NCBI GenBank assembly: GCA_036365515.1
Contig: CM070875.1
Span: 91,832,628-91,896,627 of the forward strand
DNA from: Torymus aiolomorphi
Lineage: Eukaryota > Arthropoda > Insecta > Hymenoptera > Torymidae
DNA: 64,000 nucleotides
Direction of reading: 5' to 3'
Shown here: one piece after another, positions 10,639-21,187 of the stretch
How the letters are laid out: each line of letters begins with the position of its first letter
Numbering within the stretch: the stretch's first letter is position 1
The notes under the pieces: model-generated
Database searches by the model: none
What the model saw: the letters and a program-made list of their open reading frames with translations, nothing else
Told to the model about the DNA's origin: nothing
Translations under genes and position numbers: made by a program

Positions 10639-11923
10639 TTTTTCTTGGCATTTGCAAGTGCCTCTTGGAAGGCCCTACAGGCTCCTGATCCCGCTGTATG
10701 GTTGCGGGAATCAGGTTTGTCCGGTAGTCCTGACACAGGAAGCAACGTGGGGTGGCATTACATCCTGCGATCATGTGGCCTTCCGCCCTGCAGAGATAGC
10801 ATCGCTTGCTGCGGTCGGGCCCTTTGCAGTCCGGGCTAAGATGGCCGAAGCCCAGACACTTATAGCAACGGGTAACCGTGGCTCTCCTGCGGATCCTGCA
10901 GTTGACCCAGCCTATCTTTATGCGGGCGGTGGCCATTAGCTTTTCCGCAGTCGGTGTGTCCACCGTCACTATGGCCATCCGTTGTGCCCTCGCATTTGGC
11001 CTAGTCAAGACAGACTGCAGGAACCCCTTGTAGTCCTGCAGGTCTCTTTTTAAGGCCTCCACTACTTCCTCACTGGACGTGCAACTGTCGAGGTCTCTGA
11101 TCTCCAAGATGACTCTGGGGATCGGTTCCCTAACAACGGTGCAGTCGTTTCCAGTAGCTTCTCTGAGTGCTTCTGAGAAGGTAGTTCTTGTTACTGAATT
11201 GCCTTCTTTCAGCTCGAGGAGTACCTGACCTGCTCTTATTTGCCGGATGGATCGGATCTCTACTCCACTCTCTTCCGGCTTGACAGCCTTACGTATGGTG
11301 GACAGAATGTCCGCATACGACTTACCGCCTGCCGGTTTGAGCACGATCGCATCCGGCTTTGTTACCTTTTTTTCCTTCTTCTTTGTCTTCTGCTTCCTCT
11401 GCTGTTGTTGCGGCTGCTGTTTCTGTGGCTGCTGCTGCTTCTGTGGCTGCTGCTGCTGTTGTTTCGGCTGCTTCCGCCCTTTTCTACTTTTTACAGCAAC
11501 CCAATCTTCCTTAGGGATATCCGCCTTTTTCTTCTTCACTTGCTTTTCCCCCGTATCCAGGCTAGGTGGGCTAGAGGCGCCTCGCTTCGTGCCGCCAAGT
11601 GGCTCGGGGCCAAGTGACCCTGTTGGTGTCCCCATACTTTCTACCAAGGACATCGTCCTTTGCCTCCTGGCTGGTGTGTAAGCCCTGGCTTGCTTAGCAG
11701 CACGTAGTTCCGTTTTCACGGCGCTTTCGAGCTGCTCCAGTTGGTCTACCATAACTGGCAACCCCTTTTTAATATCGTTTTTGATATTAGGCTGAGCTTT
11801 TAGCGCCTGCACCATAACCTTGAGGAGCGCTCGCATTTCTGCGAGCACCTGCTCCACCGCAGTCTGGCATACACCTTCTTTCTCCTTAGTTTGTTGGTTG
11901 TGTTGGGTGTTTGAATTCATCAT
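10616..11923 (-). CDS. LINE ORF1: R1-clade Gag-like protein, 435 aa
   Basis: Intact frame from Met 11923. Residues ~1-70 are helical. Next comes a basic, low-complexity region rich in Gln and Lys (~150-190, encoded by CAG/CAA runs), then a conserved R1-type ORF1 core beginning KSYADILSTIRKAVKPEESG and containing LLELKEG and PRVILEIRDL. The end carries CCHC knuckles CYKCLGFGHLSPDC and CYLCRAEGHMIAGC, followed by a third, damaged CFLCQD motif. The protein probably forms ribonucleoprotein particles with the LINE RNA. L4 ORF1 (33435-34785) has the same architecture. Length is usual for the clade; the 3' end overlaps the ORF2 start. Confidence 0.88.
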   Translation of the reverse strand: MMNSNTQHNQQTKEKEGVCQTAVEQVLAEMRALLKVMVQALKAQPNIKNDIKKGLPVMVDQLEQLESAVKTELRAAKQARAYTPARRQRTMSLVESMGTPTGSLGPEPLGGTKRGASSPPSLDTGEKQVKKKKADIPKEDWVAVKSRKGRKQPKQQQQQPQKQQQPQKQQPQQQQRKQKTKKKEKKVTKPDAIVLKPAGGKSYADILSTIRKAVKPEESGVEIRSIRQIRAGQVLLELKEGNSVTRTTFSEALREATGNDCTVVREPIPRVILEIRDLDSCTSSEEVVEALKRDLQDYKGFLQSVLTRPNARAQRMAIVTVDTPTAEKLMATARIKIGWVNCRIRRRATVTRCYKCLGFGHLSPDCKGPDRSKRCYLCRAEGHMIAGCNATPRCFLCQDYRTNLIPATIQRDQEPVGPSKRHLQMPRKNGGSSAG

Positions 11924-12640
11924 GCATAGAATATGTTGTTTAAGACGGTTCGCCCACTATGGGAGCCACACCTCGGTGTGGCTACTATCCCCGCCTATAA
12001 GGAACCCTAGTTATGGATGCCGAAGCCGAGAGGCGGTTTGTCGGATGGTCACCCCTATCGGCACCTAGTGACTCTACAAAAAAGGTTACGGGATAGGCCC
12101 GCGCCATAATGAAATAAAGGTTTAACGTCACCCCTACCGAGTGGGCGATGTCGGGTCCGTCCCAAAACCTGACCCAAACCACGGGCTAGACGGTGTGCGA
12201 TTTGCCCTACGCAACTTCGGGTATAAGGAAATACTGACCAGGTAATCCTTCAGACCTGCGCCCAACAATGATTGCTTCAACCCCACCATTGGCTCCAGTC
12301 AGTGAGCACTAGAGCGGTCCTTCCACATTGAACATGCGTTTATCAATAATAATAATAATAAACGCAGAGGTTAGGTACTGACATCTCGTGCCACCCCGGT
12401 TAGGGAGTTTACTACTCTCCCTTTGGCTAGTCTAGCGGAAATATCCACAATCCGTCGGCCGCAGCCCATTCGCACAATGCTCATTCATTCTGCCATTCTC
12501 ACGATTTCTTTGTTCGCGACCGCTTATTCATTATATTCACGGCTGACCAGACTATGCTGGCCGTTCCCCGATCCACAACCTGGGGACGCGCCCGGTAGCA
12601 TAGAAAAATGCTCATCTATCGTTGGATAGAACCCAGGAAT
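11924..12640 (-). other. 5' UTR of L2, conserved with the L4 5' UTR
   Basis: About 715 nt with near-continuous similarity to 34796-35540 (5' UTR of L4), including GGGAGCCACACCTCGGTGTGGCTACTA, GGTGTGCGATTTGCCCTACGCA, GGTTAGGTACT and AAAAATGCTCATCTA. CCACACCTCGGTGTGG is a perfect inverted repeat. At the 5' terminus (12585-12640) the minus strand can form TCTATC-CAAC-GATAGA followed by AGCAT...ATGCT. An inserted (ATA)n tract lies at 12345-12360. Confidence 0.75.
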
Positions 12641-12646
12641 AATAAC

Positions 12647-12707
<61 letters not shown>

Positions 12708-12727
12708 ATAATAATAATAATAATAAT

Positions 12728-12758
<31 letters not shown>

Positions 12759-12778
12759 ATAATAATAATAATAATAAT

Positions 12779-12842
<64 letters not shown>
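12636..12842. repeat. (TAA)n microsatellite between L2 and L3
   Basis: About 200 bp of TAA repeats broken at intervals by ATTAAT, giving a loose 24-30-bp secondary period. It joins the 5' end of L2 (minus) to the truncated 5' end of L3 (plus). Poly-Asn and poly-Ile ORFs across it are artefacts. Confidence 0.95.
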
Positions 12843-15285
12843 GTGGCGATAGAATGGGGTATGCCAGAGACGAACAGTAAGGGCAGGGATTTACTCGAGA
12901 TAGCAGCTAGATTAGGATTGGAGGTTGCGAACGAGGGCACGGCCACTACTTATCCACGCCCCGGGGTCGGCAAATCAATACCAGACGTCACTTTTGCATC
13001 TGAGCAACTAGTACCGAGGATTAGTAACTGGCAGATCTTAGAGGAAGAGTCAGGCGGTGATCACCAGTACATCACGTTTACGGTTTTAGATAGGGTAGGT
13101 GTACCTCAAGCGAGCAGACCATTACCGCGGTGGAACGCCCATCGATTAAATGTGGATCGGCTAGTAGAAGTGCTAAGTGTACCACAAAGGTCCGACGAAA
13201 ATGATTTATCAGGCCGGGAGCGTACGGAAGCCCAGATGACCAGGGCAACGTCAGCTATAGTAAGAGCATGCTATGCCTCTATGCCGCGAAGCAGAAATGG
13301 AAACCGCCGCCCACCAGCGTACTGGTGGACAGAGGAGATCGCGGAGTTACGTAGGGTATGCTTGAGGCTTCGTAGACGGGCACAGCGCGCACAAATGACG
13401 CGGGGCTACTGTTTTTAACGCTGAATTTAAATAGGCACAAAAAAGGCTAATCCTCGCGATTAAATGCAGTAAGCGACGATGCTGGAAAGATGTGTGCGAC
13501 GAAGTTAACTCCGACCCGTGGGGACTAGGCTACAAAATCGTAACTCGTAGAATAGGGGCAATGAAGCCACCGGAGATAAAGGAAGCGCGGTTGATAAGTG
13601 AGATAGTTGACTGGCTTTTCCCTGAGCATCCGCCGAGGGAAGAGACTCTGTATGAGGACGTGCGACAGGAGGATATACCCTCGTTTACCAAGCCTGAGCT
13701 ACGGGTAGCGATTAGATCCCTTAAGAGCGGCAAGGCGCCAGGCCCAGATGGGATTTCAGCTGAGGTTTTAAAAGCCATCGCCTCGCGATGCCCGGAAAAC
13801 TTACTGGATACCTACAACTTATGTCTCAGGGAAGGTGTTTTCAACAGTCGTTGGAAAATGGCGAAGCTTGTCCTTATCAGCAAAGGGAAGGAGACATGAT
13901 ATCCCCGTCCGCGTATCGGCAGCTTAGCCTATTAGATACGATCGGCAAGGGTATGGTGGCGCCATTAAGGAGCAGAATCCAGATCGCGATACAACAGTCA
14001 GGGGGTTTATCGGAAAACCAGCATGGATTTAGAAAGGGTTTTTCGACGATAGGCGCGATACGATCGGTCACCGCAGCGGTGGGGCGATCAAGGGAACGAT
14101 GTCGCGGAGCGCGACCACTGGTGTTGGTAGCAACGCTGGACGTTAAGAACGCTTTCAATTCGGCACGCTGGGCAGACCTCGCAGCGCTGAGGGGCTTCGG
14201 GGTTCCACCCTACATACTACGCGTAGCAGAGAACTACTTCCGGGATCGCGAACTCATTATCGAGACGAGCGAAGGGACGGTGGTTAGGGAAATTACGGCA
14301 GGCGTTGCACAGGGATCACTGTTGGGCCCCGATTTTTGGATCGCGTCGTATGACGGATTGCTGCGCCTGGACATGCCCAACGGGGCATTTCTCGTAGGAT
14401 ATGCGGATGACGTCGCGGTGGTGGTAGAAGCACGGAACGCGGACTTGGCACAACTTATCTTGTGCCCGGTAATGAAACGAGTAACTAGGTGGATGATGGA
14501 GCACGGGCTCAGTCTCGCGCTGGCGAAAACCGAGGTAGTACTATTAACACGTAAAGAGATCCCTACGATACTACCGGTGTACGTAGGATCCGAGTTAGTA
14601 ATTACGAGGCCGACTGCGAAGTATCTAGGTGTCACCGTAGACTCAAAGCTTTGCTTTTGGCCCCACATCAGGGAAGTAACGGCAAAGGCAGAAGCACGAA
14701 TAGCGGCGCAAAGTAGGTTAATGCACAACGTTGGAGGGCGGCGGACATCCACAAGAAGACTTCTCATGGCGACGACCAACTCTATACTCCTCTATGGAGC
14801 GGAGATTTGTGCTGATGCCATGGAAGTTATCAAGTACAGGAAGAGAATTGTGGCGGTGCAGCGGCGAGGTGCGCTGAGAATTGCATGCGCGTATCGGACG
14901 GTGTCGGTAGAGGCTGTGGTGGTGATAGCTGGTATGATTCCGATCGACCTGCTCGCACGGGAACGGAAGCAGATCTACGATAGGAGCGCAGACGTAGGAC
15001 GGGCAGATGCGGAGGGCGAAGCCCGCCGCCAGACGCTACAAACTTGGCATGAGAGGTGGAGGACGGGGACGAAGGGTAGATGGACCTATCTATTGATTCA
15101 AGACATAACGAGGTGGCTGGGACGAAAGTACGGAGCGGTTAACTTTTACCTTACGCAGTTCCTGACAGGACATGGATACTTTTGATATTACCTATTTAAA
15201 TTAGGTAAAATAAATACGCCGAAATGTAAATACTTCGGGCACGAGAGGGATGACGCGGAACACACCTTTTTCGCATGTAATAGGT
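12843..15285 (+). pseudogene. LINE L3 ORF2 fragment: endonuclease C-terminus and reverse transcriptase, frameshifted
   Basis: Begins inside the endonuclease (RDLLEIAARLGLEVANEGT, GGDHQYITF). RT follows in three segments: 12843-13418, 13492-13899 and 13788-15185, each in a different frame, so there are at least two frameshifts (about 13420-13490 and 13800-13900). Motifs: WWTEEIAELRR, GKAPGPDGISAEVLK, NQHGFRKGFSTIGAIRS, LDVKNAFNSARW, GVAQGSLLGPDFW, GYADDVAVV (YADD at ~14400) and KYLGVTVDSKL. A TGA at 15184 stops the frame just after HGY-F, before the Cys-rich C-terminal knuckle, which is then cut by the Gypsy insertion. Not functional. Confidence 0.9.
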
Positions 15286-16263
15286 TGTCACACTCTGCTG
15301 GGGATCAAGGCAGAGGTGTGCGGGTAATTACCCAACACAGAAAATAGCCGGGTAAAAGAAATAAGTAATTTTATTACGTACTAAGTCCCGACGTTCTACA
15401 ATGATATGGGCGCCAGGTGCACGCGTCACTTGCACCGCTCCTAAGCCTTCGCCGGCTAGCTCCGCCGGGAGCTAAAAATTCTAATCTAACCTACAGCTAC
15501 AGCATGAGCTGCAGCTGGCGTGAGTTCGCGGTCTCTCGCGACTCCCGACTCGGACGCGCACACACACTACGCGAGGAACAACGGGGACAGGAAACAAAGG
15601 GGGGGCAAACCTCGGCCAGAAGTTACTGGTGCGGGCTTCTCTCGCTCTCTCGTTCTCTCTCTCTTTCGCCTTGACGATGCCTCTCTGGAGGCCCTCTCCC
15701 GTCGGTGGCGAGGGGTCAGCAAGCTGCACAGCACGCGCGAAATCCTCGTCCGCGGGAAGACTCGTGAGCACGCGGCACGACAGTAGGCAACGGAATGAAT
15801 TAAGATGCCGGCCGGTGCTCTCCCGCTGCTCTCCTCCGCGGTGGCGCGGTTCGCCGATCGGCCGTCTTCTTTACGGCGGCGCTGGCGAGCAGCAAACTAT
15901 TATGGCTACCGATGCTCGTCACGCGCAGCGTCGGCCGAGGCATCCCCCTCCGCTGGTTCTCTTCGCCTCTCTCTCTCTGCTGGTCTCGTCTCCCTGTCAG
16001 CCGCATGGGAGAGACAGGCTCGCTAATGTCCGGCTACAGCTTGTTCCTGCTGTAGCTGCTGCTGGTCGGTTTTCCTGGCCGAGCGGTTGAGAGGGAAACG
16101 TTGGGGAAGGTGCGCGCCGGGACACGGGTATTGGGAGAGACAGTGTGCGCGTAAGAGTGTGTGTGCATGCGTGTGCACGTTCTCGCGCGTCAGTCTTTCG
16201 CCTTTTTCAACCGCCGCGCTCCCATTGCGTCGTTTTCAGTAACAGGCGATTTGCCGTGTTACA
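15286..16263 (-). repeat. 3' LTR of the Gypsy element
   Basis: 978 bp, nearly identical to 24484-25463. On the minus strand it starts TGTAACACGGC and ends GTGTGACA. An AATAAA polyadenylation signal on the minus strand lies at about 15370-15375. The CT- and GA-rich stretches create spurious ORFs on both strands. Confidence 0.95.
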
Positions 16264-16281
16264 ACTCCCCCCTCCTAAACT
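16264..16281 (-). promoter_or_regulatory. Polypurine tract
   Basis: Minus-strand GTTTAGGAGGGGGGAGT lies directly against the 3' LTR start. This is the expected site of plus-strand DNA priming in reverse transcription. Confidence 0.8.
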
Positions 16282-17018
16282 CGAAGTAGTCCGTGGAATA
16301 CCTTCGTACGTTTCTACCGCTCTCACTATTAATCTGAATACAGGTTCCCTTCTTTAGCTAACTTAGCTTAAGCTAAGCGGTCTTAGCTACAGCGTTGTGA
16401 GTGTAGGTGTTTGTGTTCGTCGTCTTCTTCTTCAGCTAGGCTTACGTATAGATCTGTGTAAGAGTAACCCGGTGAGTGTGTATTACCTAACTACTGCACC
16501 CTGGCGCCTGTAATCTCTTTTGTTACAATCAGTCATACGAAATTCCGGACCCGATCGCGAACTCTCACACAACTCTCCAACATGTTCACTCACGCAAATC
16601 TAACATTTGAGGAAATCAAACAACACACTGCCGCAACAGTGACTTACCTGGTCGATCCCTTGAATTACTGCTCCTTTTGAGCCACGTTCTGGCAACCTAA
16701 AATAACATGCCGACTCTATCGCGAATACTTTAGCCAAACGATCAGAAAAGGAATAGTACCAAGAATGTACTCAAATGGCATACTTTTTGAATCGACTATT
16801 TTATTGCGATTTGCTTACTTGCTAAATTGGTGGCGAACACTCTCGCTTACTTAAGAAATCACTGGAAGGGGACAGGTAAGATAAATGAAAACACATCTAG
16901 AGGAGGTAAGGAGGCTGTTTTTTATTGTATTCGGCTCTCCCTACCGACGTGGCACAGATACACTAAATTTTCATGTCTACCCTCTTCCTGTACAGCTCCA
17001 GCTGTAGCTTCTGGGGTA
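16282..17018 (-). other. Non-coding 3' region of the Gypsy element
   Basis: Between the last pol/CCHC reading frame and the polypurine tract. No recognisable protein; the short plus-strand ORF 16827-17201 overlaps the antisense of the CCHC frame and is not supported. Confidence 0.5.
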
Positions 17019-17723
17019 TCATTGGGCCTTCCTCTGACGCTGGCCCCATTCTTGGCAGCAGGTAGAGCAGGTGGCGATGGTAACGCCTCGCCGGCCGCAC
17101 ATATAGCACAACCGACGACGGGGCTCCGGACAATCCACCCTGCTGTGCCCGAAGTCGCCGCAATTCCAGCAGCCGGGCCGTGCTACACCGGCCTCATGTG
17201 ACGGTCGGGTGCTAATCGGCTGTGGCCGTCCTGTCGGCTGTCCCCCGTCTCCTGCCAGCCAATCTCTTGGCGGGTCAGGCCCTACTGTTCTGGCCTTGCC
17301 TGACTCTGCGGGGCGTGGCAGCGGCCTCTCATCGCTGCAGCTACGGGAGCTGGAGATGGCGTGGCCGACCTCGGCGCAGGGCTGTAGCGGTGCGAGCTGG
17401 GGCAGAACCGGCAGCGGGAGGGCGCGGCCTCGCCCGCGTCCTCGGCCAGTTGAGCTCGGCATCGGAGGTGGTGATGGTGAGACCTCGAACCCTCCCCGGA
17501 AGCTGAGGGGGTTTTGGGGGCTGACCCCTGCGGCGGGGAGGCAGTATATCGCTGCCAACCCGTGCGGTGGCGGAGGGAACTGCGCGATCCTTTGCGCGCG
17601 TCCTCTGCCCACTTGTCGCGGCATCGGTGGTTGTTGACGGGGTCGTGCCTTGTGTGCGGCTCTCCCTATCGCCAGGGCTGGCGTCCAGTCCTCGAACGAC
17701 GAGTCCATTTCCTGAAAGATCAA
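17019..17723 (-). CDS. 3' overlapping ORF with CCHC zinc knuckle (Gypsy element)
   Basis: A 234-aa minus-strand frame overlapping the 3' end of pol in a different register. The first ~150 residues are Pro/Arg/Gly-rich and disordered. Near residues 186-220 there is a clear nucleic-acid-binding knuckle CWNCGDFGHSRVDC followed by a second Cys cluster (CYMCGRRG...CSTC). The GPY/F-like end of integrase is encoded just upstream in the pol frame. It could be a frameshifted continuation of pol that adds a nucleocapsid-like tail after integrase, or a separate accessory protein. The CCHC motif argues against a chance overlap; translation is unproven. Confidence 0.5.
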   Translation of the reverse strand: MIFQEMDSSFEDWTPALAIGRAAHKARPRQQPPMPRQVGRGRAQRIAQFPPPPHGLAAIYCLPAAGVSPQNPLSFRGGFEVSPSPPPMPSSTGRGRGRGRALPLPVLPQLAPLQPCAEVGHAISSSRSCSDERPLPRPAESGKARTVGPDPPRDWLAGDGGQPTGRPQPISTRPSHEAGVARPGCWNCGDFGHSRVDCPEPRRRLCYMCGRRGVTIATCSTCCQEWGQRQRKAQ

Positions 17724-19368
17724 TATTTGGACTTGTAGCTTGAGCCGTCAGTCGCTGCGTTTCTTTCGGAGGCATATACTTTTTTAAATCGTTGACGAAG
17801 ACTTTCGTCCGCCTTTGAGAGTCCAGATCCTCTACCAAGTATACCACGGGAGAATAGACTTGCACTATCTTAGTCGGCCCGACAAATCTAGGCGCCTGCT
17901 TAGCCGCAAATCGATCCTCGGCGGACGATAATACATGATTTCGGCGACGTACAAGGTCTCCGACCTGGTACAGGACCTCTCGTCGATTTTTATTATAATT
18001 CCGTACTTGCCTTGCTACAGCTTTATCCATATGTCGTCGCACCAAATCGTGCAAGGCAGGCAGTCGACTGGCTCGATTCTTCCACTTATCCACATTGGGA
18101 GGAGAGGTAGGAATAGGATTTTCTAATTGACTTCTTAATAGGGTAGAAGGAACAGGATTACGCCCTAGATTAAGAAACGCGGGAGAAACTCCTAATGACG
18201 AGTGCACAGCACTATTTAACGCGAACCGCAGCTCGTTCAAGTGCAGATCCCAATCTCTATGATCGTCAGCTAAAAAGCTATTAATCATGGGTCGTAAATT
18301 CCGGTTGACTCATTCCACCGGGTTTGCTTGAACATGATACGGTGGGATAGTGGACTGCAGAATTCCATACTCATTTAATCTTTCCGTAACCTGCCTGTTA
18401 GCGAATTCTGTGCCATTATCCGTGAGCAAAACCCGAGGGCAACCCCAACGATTTACAATTAGTTCTTCAAAAGCTTTCAGCACTGAGGTAGCATCTGCTT
18501 TTCTCAACGCTATCAGTTCGACGTATCTGGTAAAGAGATCCTCGAAAACAATTATGTATCGGCTACCAGTACGCGAAGGTGGTTTTGGGCCCATTATGTC
18601 GGAGGCTACGACAACCCATGGACCTTCAAGATTTCTCTCGGTCATAAGTCCAGCTGGAGCTTGCTGTGAGCCTTTGTGAGCTTGACATACTTGGCACGCG
18701 GCCACATACCAACAAACATCTCTGTAGTAACCGGGCCAATAGTAGTATGTCGCGACTCTCGCAAACGTCTTGTCCACGCCCAAGTGTCCTGATTGTGGGG
18801 TGTTGTGACATTCAGATAGAGCTTTTTCTCGATCGGCTTCTGGAAGAACGAGCTTCCACGCATCCATGTCCGGCAGCAATGGGTCAACAGTTTTATTCGG
18901 ACGATGCGCATACAGCAAGCCGTTTACTACCTTCCAATCCGGGTATTTCTTAGGATTTTTCTCAACATTACCTATTCTCATTTGATACCACGGATCGTCA
19001 GCTGTAGCAGTAGCGATCGCTGCAAGCTCGTAAGTTCCTTCCCAAGCACGCGACAACGCGTCTGGGACTTTGTGCAACGCACCTTTACGATGTACAAATT
19101 CGATATTATACATCTGCAGGGCTGTATTCCATCTGGCGAGACGACCCGTTGGATCTCGGAGGTTATTTAACCATAATAAACTATGGTGGTCGGTGATTAC
19201 AGTAAACTTCTCACCTTGCAAATACCCTCGTAGCCTCTCAACAGACCATAAAACAGCGAGGCACTCCTTCTCTGTGACAGTATAATTCCGCTCCGCCTTT
19301 GACAGAGTCCTGCTCACGAAATAGATAGGATAGATAGATAGAGGAATAGATAGGCTCCTCGCCATCAA
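17341..19368 (-). pseudogene. Gypsy pol, 3' part: RNase H end, integrase and C-terminal tail
   Basis: From about 19368 the frame gives the second half of RNase H (YFVSRTLSKAERNYTVTEKE, VITDHHSLLWL), then integrase. The zinc-binding HHCC region includes H...SGHLGVDKTF...C..C, and the catalytic core has SDIMGPKP and LLTDNGTEF. An in-frame TGA at 18310-18312 falls right beside the expected catalytic Glu region, and the frame continues unbroken from 18288 to 17341. After the core come basic and Pro/Thr-rich residues with a GPY/F-like motif (RFVGPTKIVQVYS, about 17860). The integrase would insert element cDNA into the genome. The nonsense codon makes this copy defective. Confidence 0.92.
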
Positions 19369-21187
19369 ATACTTGCGTCAGTACTCCTGCTATAGCATAA
19401 TCACTCGCATCTGTTTGCAGAGTGAAGGGTAGCGACAAATCGGGCCTTGCAAGCACAGGAGCTTGCGTCAGTGCGAGCTTCAGCTTCTCAAACGCTTGCT
19501 GTTGCTCTTCGTGCCATTGCCACCGTACATCCTTTCTCAGCAGCTTGTTTAGCGGTGCTTTATACTCAGCTAAGTGAGCGATAAATCTGGAGTACCAGCC
19601 AATCATACCGAGAAATCTTCTTAATTGCCTTATGGTGAAAGGCGCTGGATACTCGAGGATGGGCTTCACTTTGTCGTCGTCTGTCTTCAGTCCGTCCTCG
19701 TTAACGATGTAACCTAAATACTTAACCTCGGCGCAACAAAATTCAGACTTGTTGAGGTTAATTTGTAAATTCTCCACTTTTAACGCCGAGAGCACTATCT
19801 CCAACCACTTTACGTGCTCCTCAAAGGTCGGCGAGACGATTATTACGTCGTCTAGGTATGCGAAGACATAAGGTTCCCACGCAGCTTTGATGAGGTTATC
19901 CATTATGCGCTGAAACACAGCTGGAGCATTTGTCAGCCCATATGGTAACTGGATGAAGTGTAAAAGTCCTCGCCCTGGCACTGAAAATGCGGTGACCTCT
20001 CTGCACTTCGGATCCAAAGGTATCTGGTGGTACGCCTGGCTTAAATCTAATTTCGAGATATACTTTGCGGAACTGAGCTTGTCAAGTATATCATCCATGT
20101 TACGCAATGGATACGCGATTGCTTTAGGTTTTTTATTTACTTGACGATAGTCTATGCAAAATCTGAATATATCGTAAGTTTTCGGTACTAACATAGGGCA
20201 GCTTCGCCAGGGGCTATCAGATGGTTCGATAATTCCCTCGTCGAGCAATCTATCGACTTCAGCCCAAGCCGTCTGCAGCATCTTCGGAGTATACTTCCGA
20301 GGAGCTTGGCGTATGGGTTCATTTCCTTGAATGTCAATAAAATGCGGGGCGACATTAGCTAACCCTAGTTTTTCCGGCGTAGGAGGAATAAGTTTTTCCT
20401 TCAGAGCTTCAATAATCAGGTGCTGCTCAGCTATAGCACGACTCAGTCCTTCAATGCTGGCTAAAGCTGGAAAACAGGTTGGATCCTGGCCGTAAGGGTA
20501 AAACTGATGAACCACTCTCTTCGGCGTCCACCATAAATCAGTCTCGTAGTCGATCTTCATCTTGAAGGCTCGTTTGAAGTCGATTCCGAGAATGCAGTCG
20601 TATTGAAGCTCATCAGCGACTCTGAAGGGCATCGTTAGCTGCGTATTATCAATACTAACTGTCAGGTTTAATACGCCTTGCAACTTAACTGCGCCTCCAT
20701 CTGCAACACGCACTGAAGCTGTTTCCTGTTCTAGTTTTCCAGCAAATTCTTTGCTGAGGCCTTTACCAAGATAAGAGTGAACTGAGCCATCGTCGAGCAT
20801 GCCTAAAAGTTTCCTTCCATTCAATTCTATGTTGAAGAATAACCTCGGCTCGACATTACTGACAGCGCCCCTCATAATTAGCGATTCTGGAGCGAGTACC
20901 TGAGGGTGATCTCCCTCGCTATCAGCTACAGCTGCGCTGCTCTCTTTTCGTTGAGAATTCTGCTCTCTTTCTTCAGTCCTCACACCTGAAGTAGGAGGAG
21001 TCAAGTTTGAAGTAGGAGGGGGTAGGTTGACTCCATCATCATCCCCTCTTACTCGTTTCCCGTTTCCGAGGCTGAATTGCACCTCGTGCACTTGCGCGCC
21101 GTCGTGTTCGGCCGTCCGCAATTTTGGCATACCGCTGCGTTCATGCATTCTCGCCTCCAATGACCAGTCTGTCCGCAACGGAAACAT
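19238..21187 (-). pseudogene. Gypsy pol, 5' part: protease, reverse transcriptase, start of RNase H
   Basis: 649 residues overlapping the gag end. A retropepsin-like site reads GMLDDGSVHSYLG (about residue 130), with D-D-G where family members normally have D-T/S-G, which may impair proteolysis. RT carries LDEGIIEPSDSPWRS, CIDYRQVN, LPYGLTNAPAVFQ and catalytic YLDD (about 19850). RNase H begins LQTDASDYAIAG. The frame is thrown off at 19320-19350 by a small GATA-type tetranucleotide expansion (repeated ATAGATAG). Processing enzyme, polymerase and RNA degradation would all come from this polyprotein. Confidence 0.93.

Larger units (their letters stand above)
7284..12640 (-). mobile_element. 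R1-clade non-LTR retrotransposon (L2), full length, mutated
   Basis: Minus-strand LINE running from a 5' UTR at about 12640 to a poly(A) tail (T-run 7284-7326). ORF1 and ORF2 overlap by 23 nt, as in R1-clade elements. The 5' boundary abuts (TAA)n DNA, whereas the 3' side does not. The 5' UTR and 3' UTR share strongly conserved blocks with L4 and with L3/L5 respectively, although the proteins differ substantially. A frameshift in the endonuclease inactivates ORF2. Without the later L1a insertion the 3' flank would read into the sequence now found left of 2948. Confidence 0.85.

Noticed and set aside
15286..16263. Ser/Arg-rich ORFs (for example 15629-16090)
   Set aside because: Lie inside the LTR, are repeated in the other LTR with small indels and frame changes, and have no domain.
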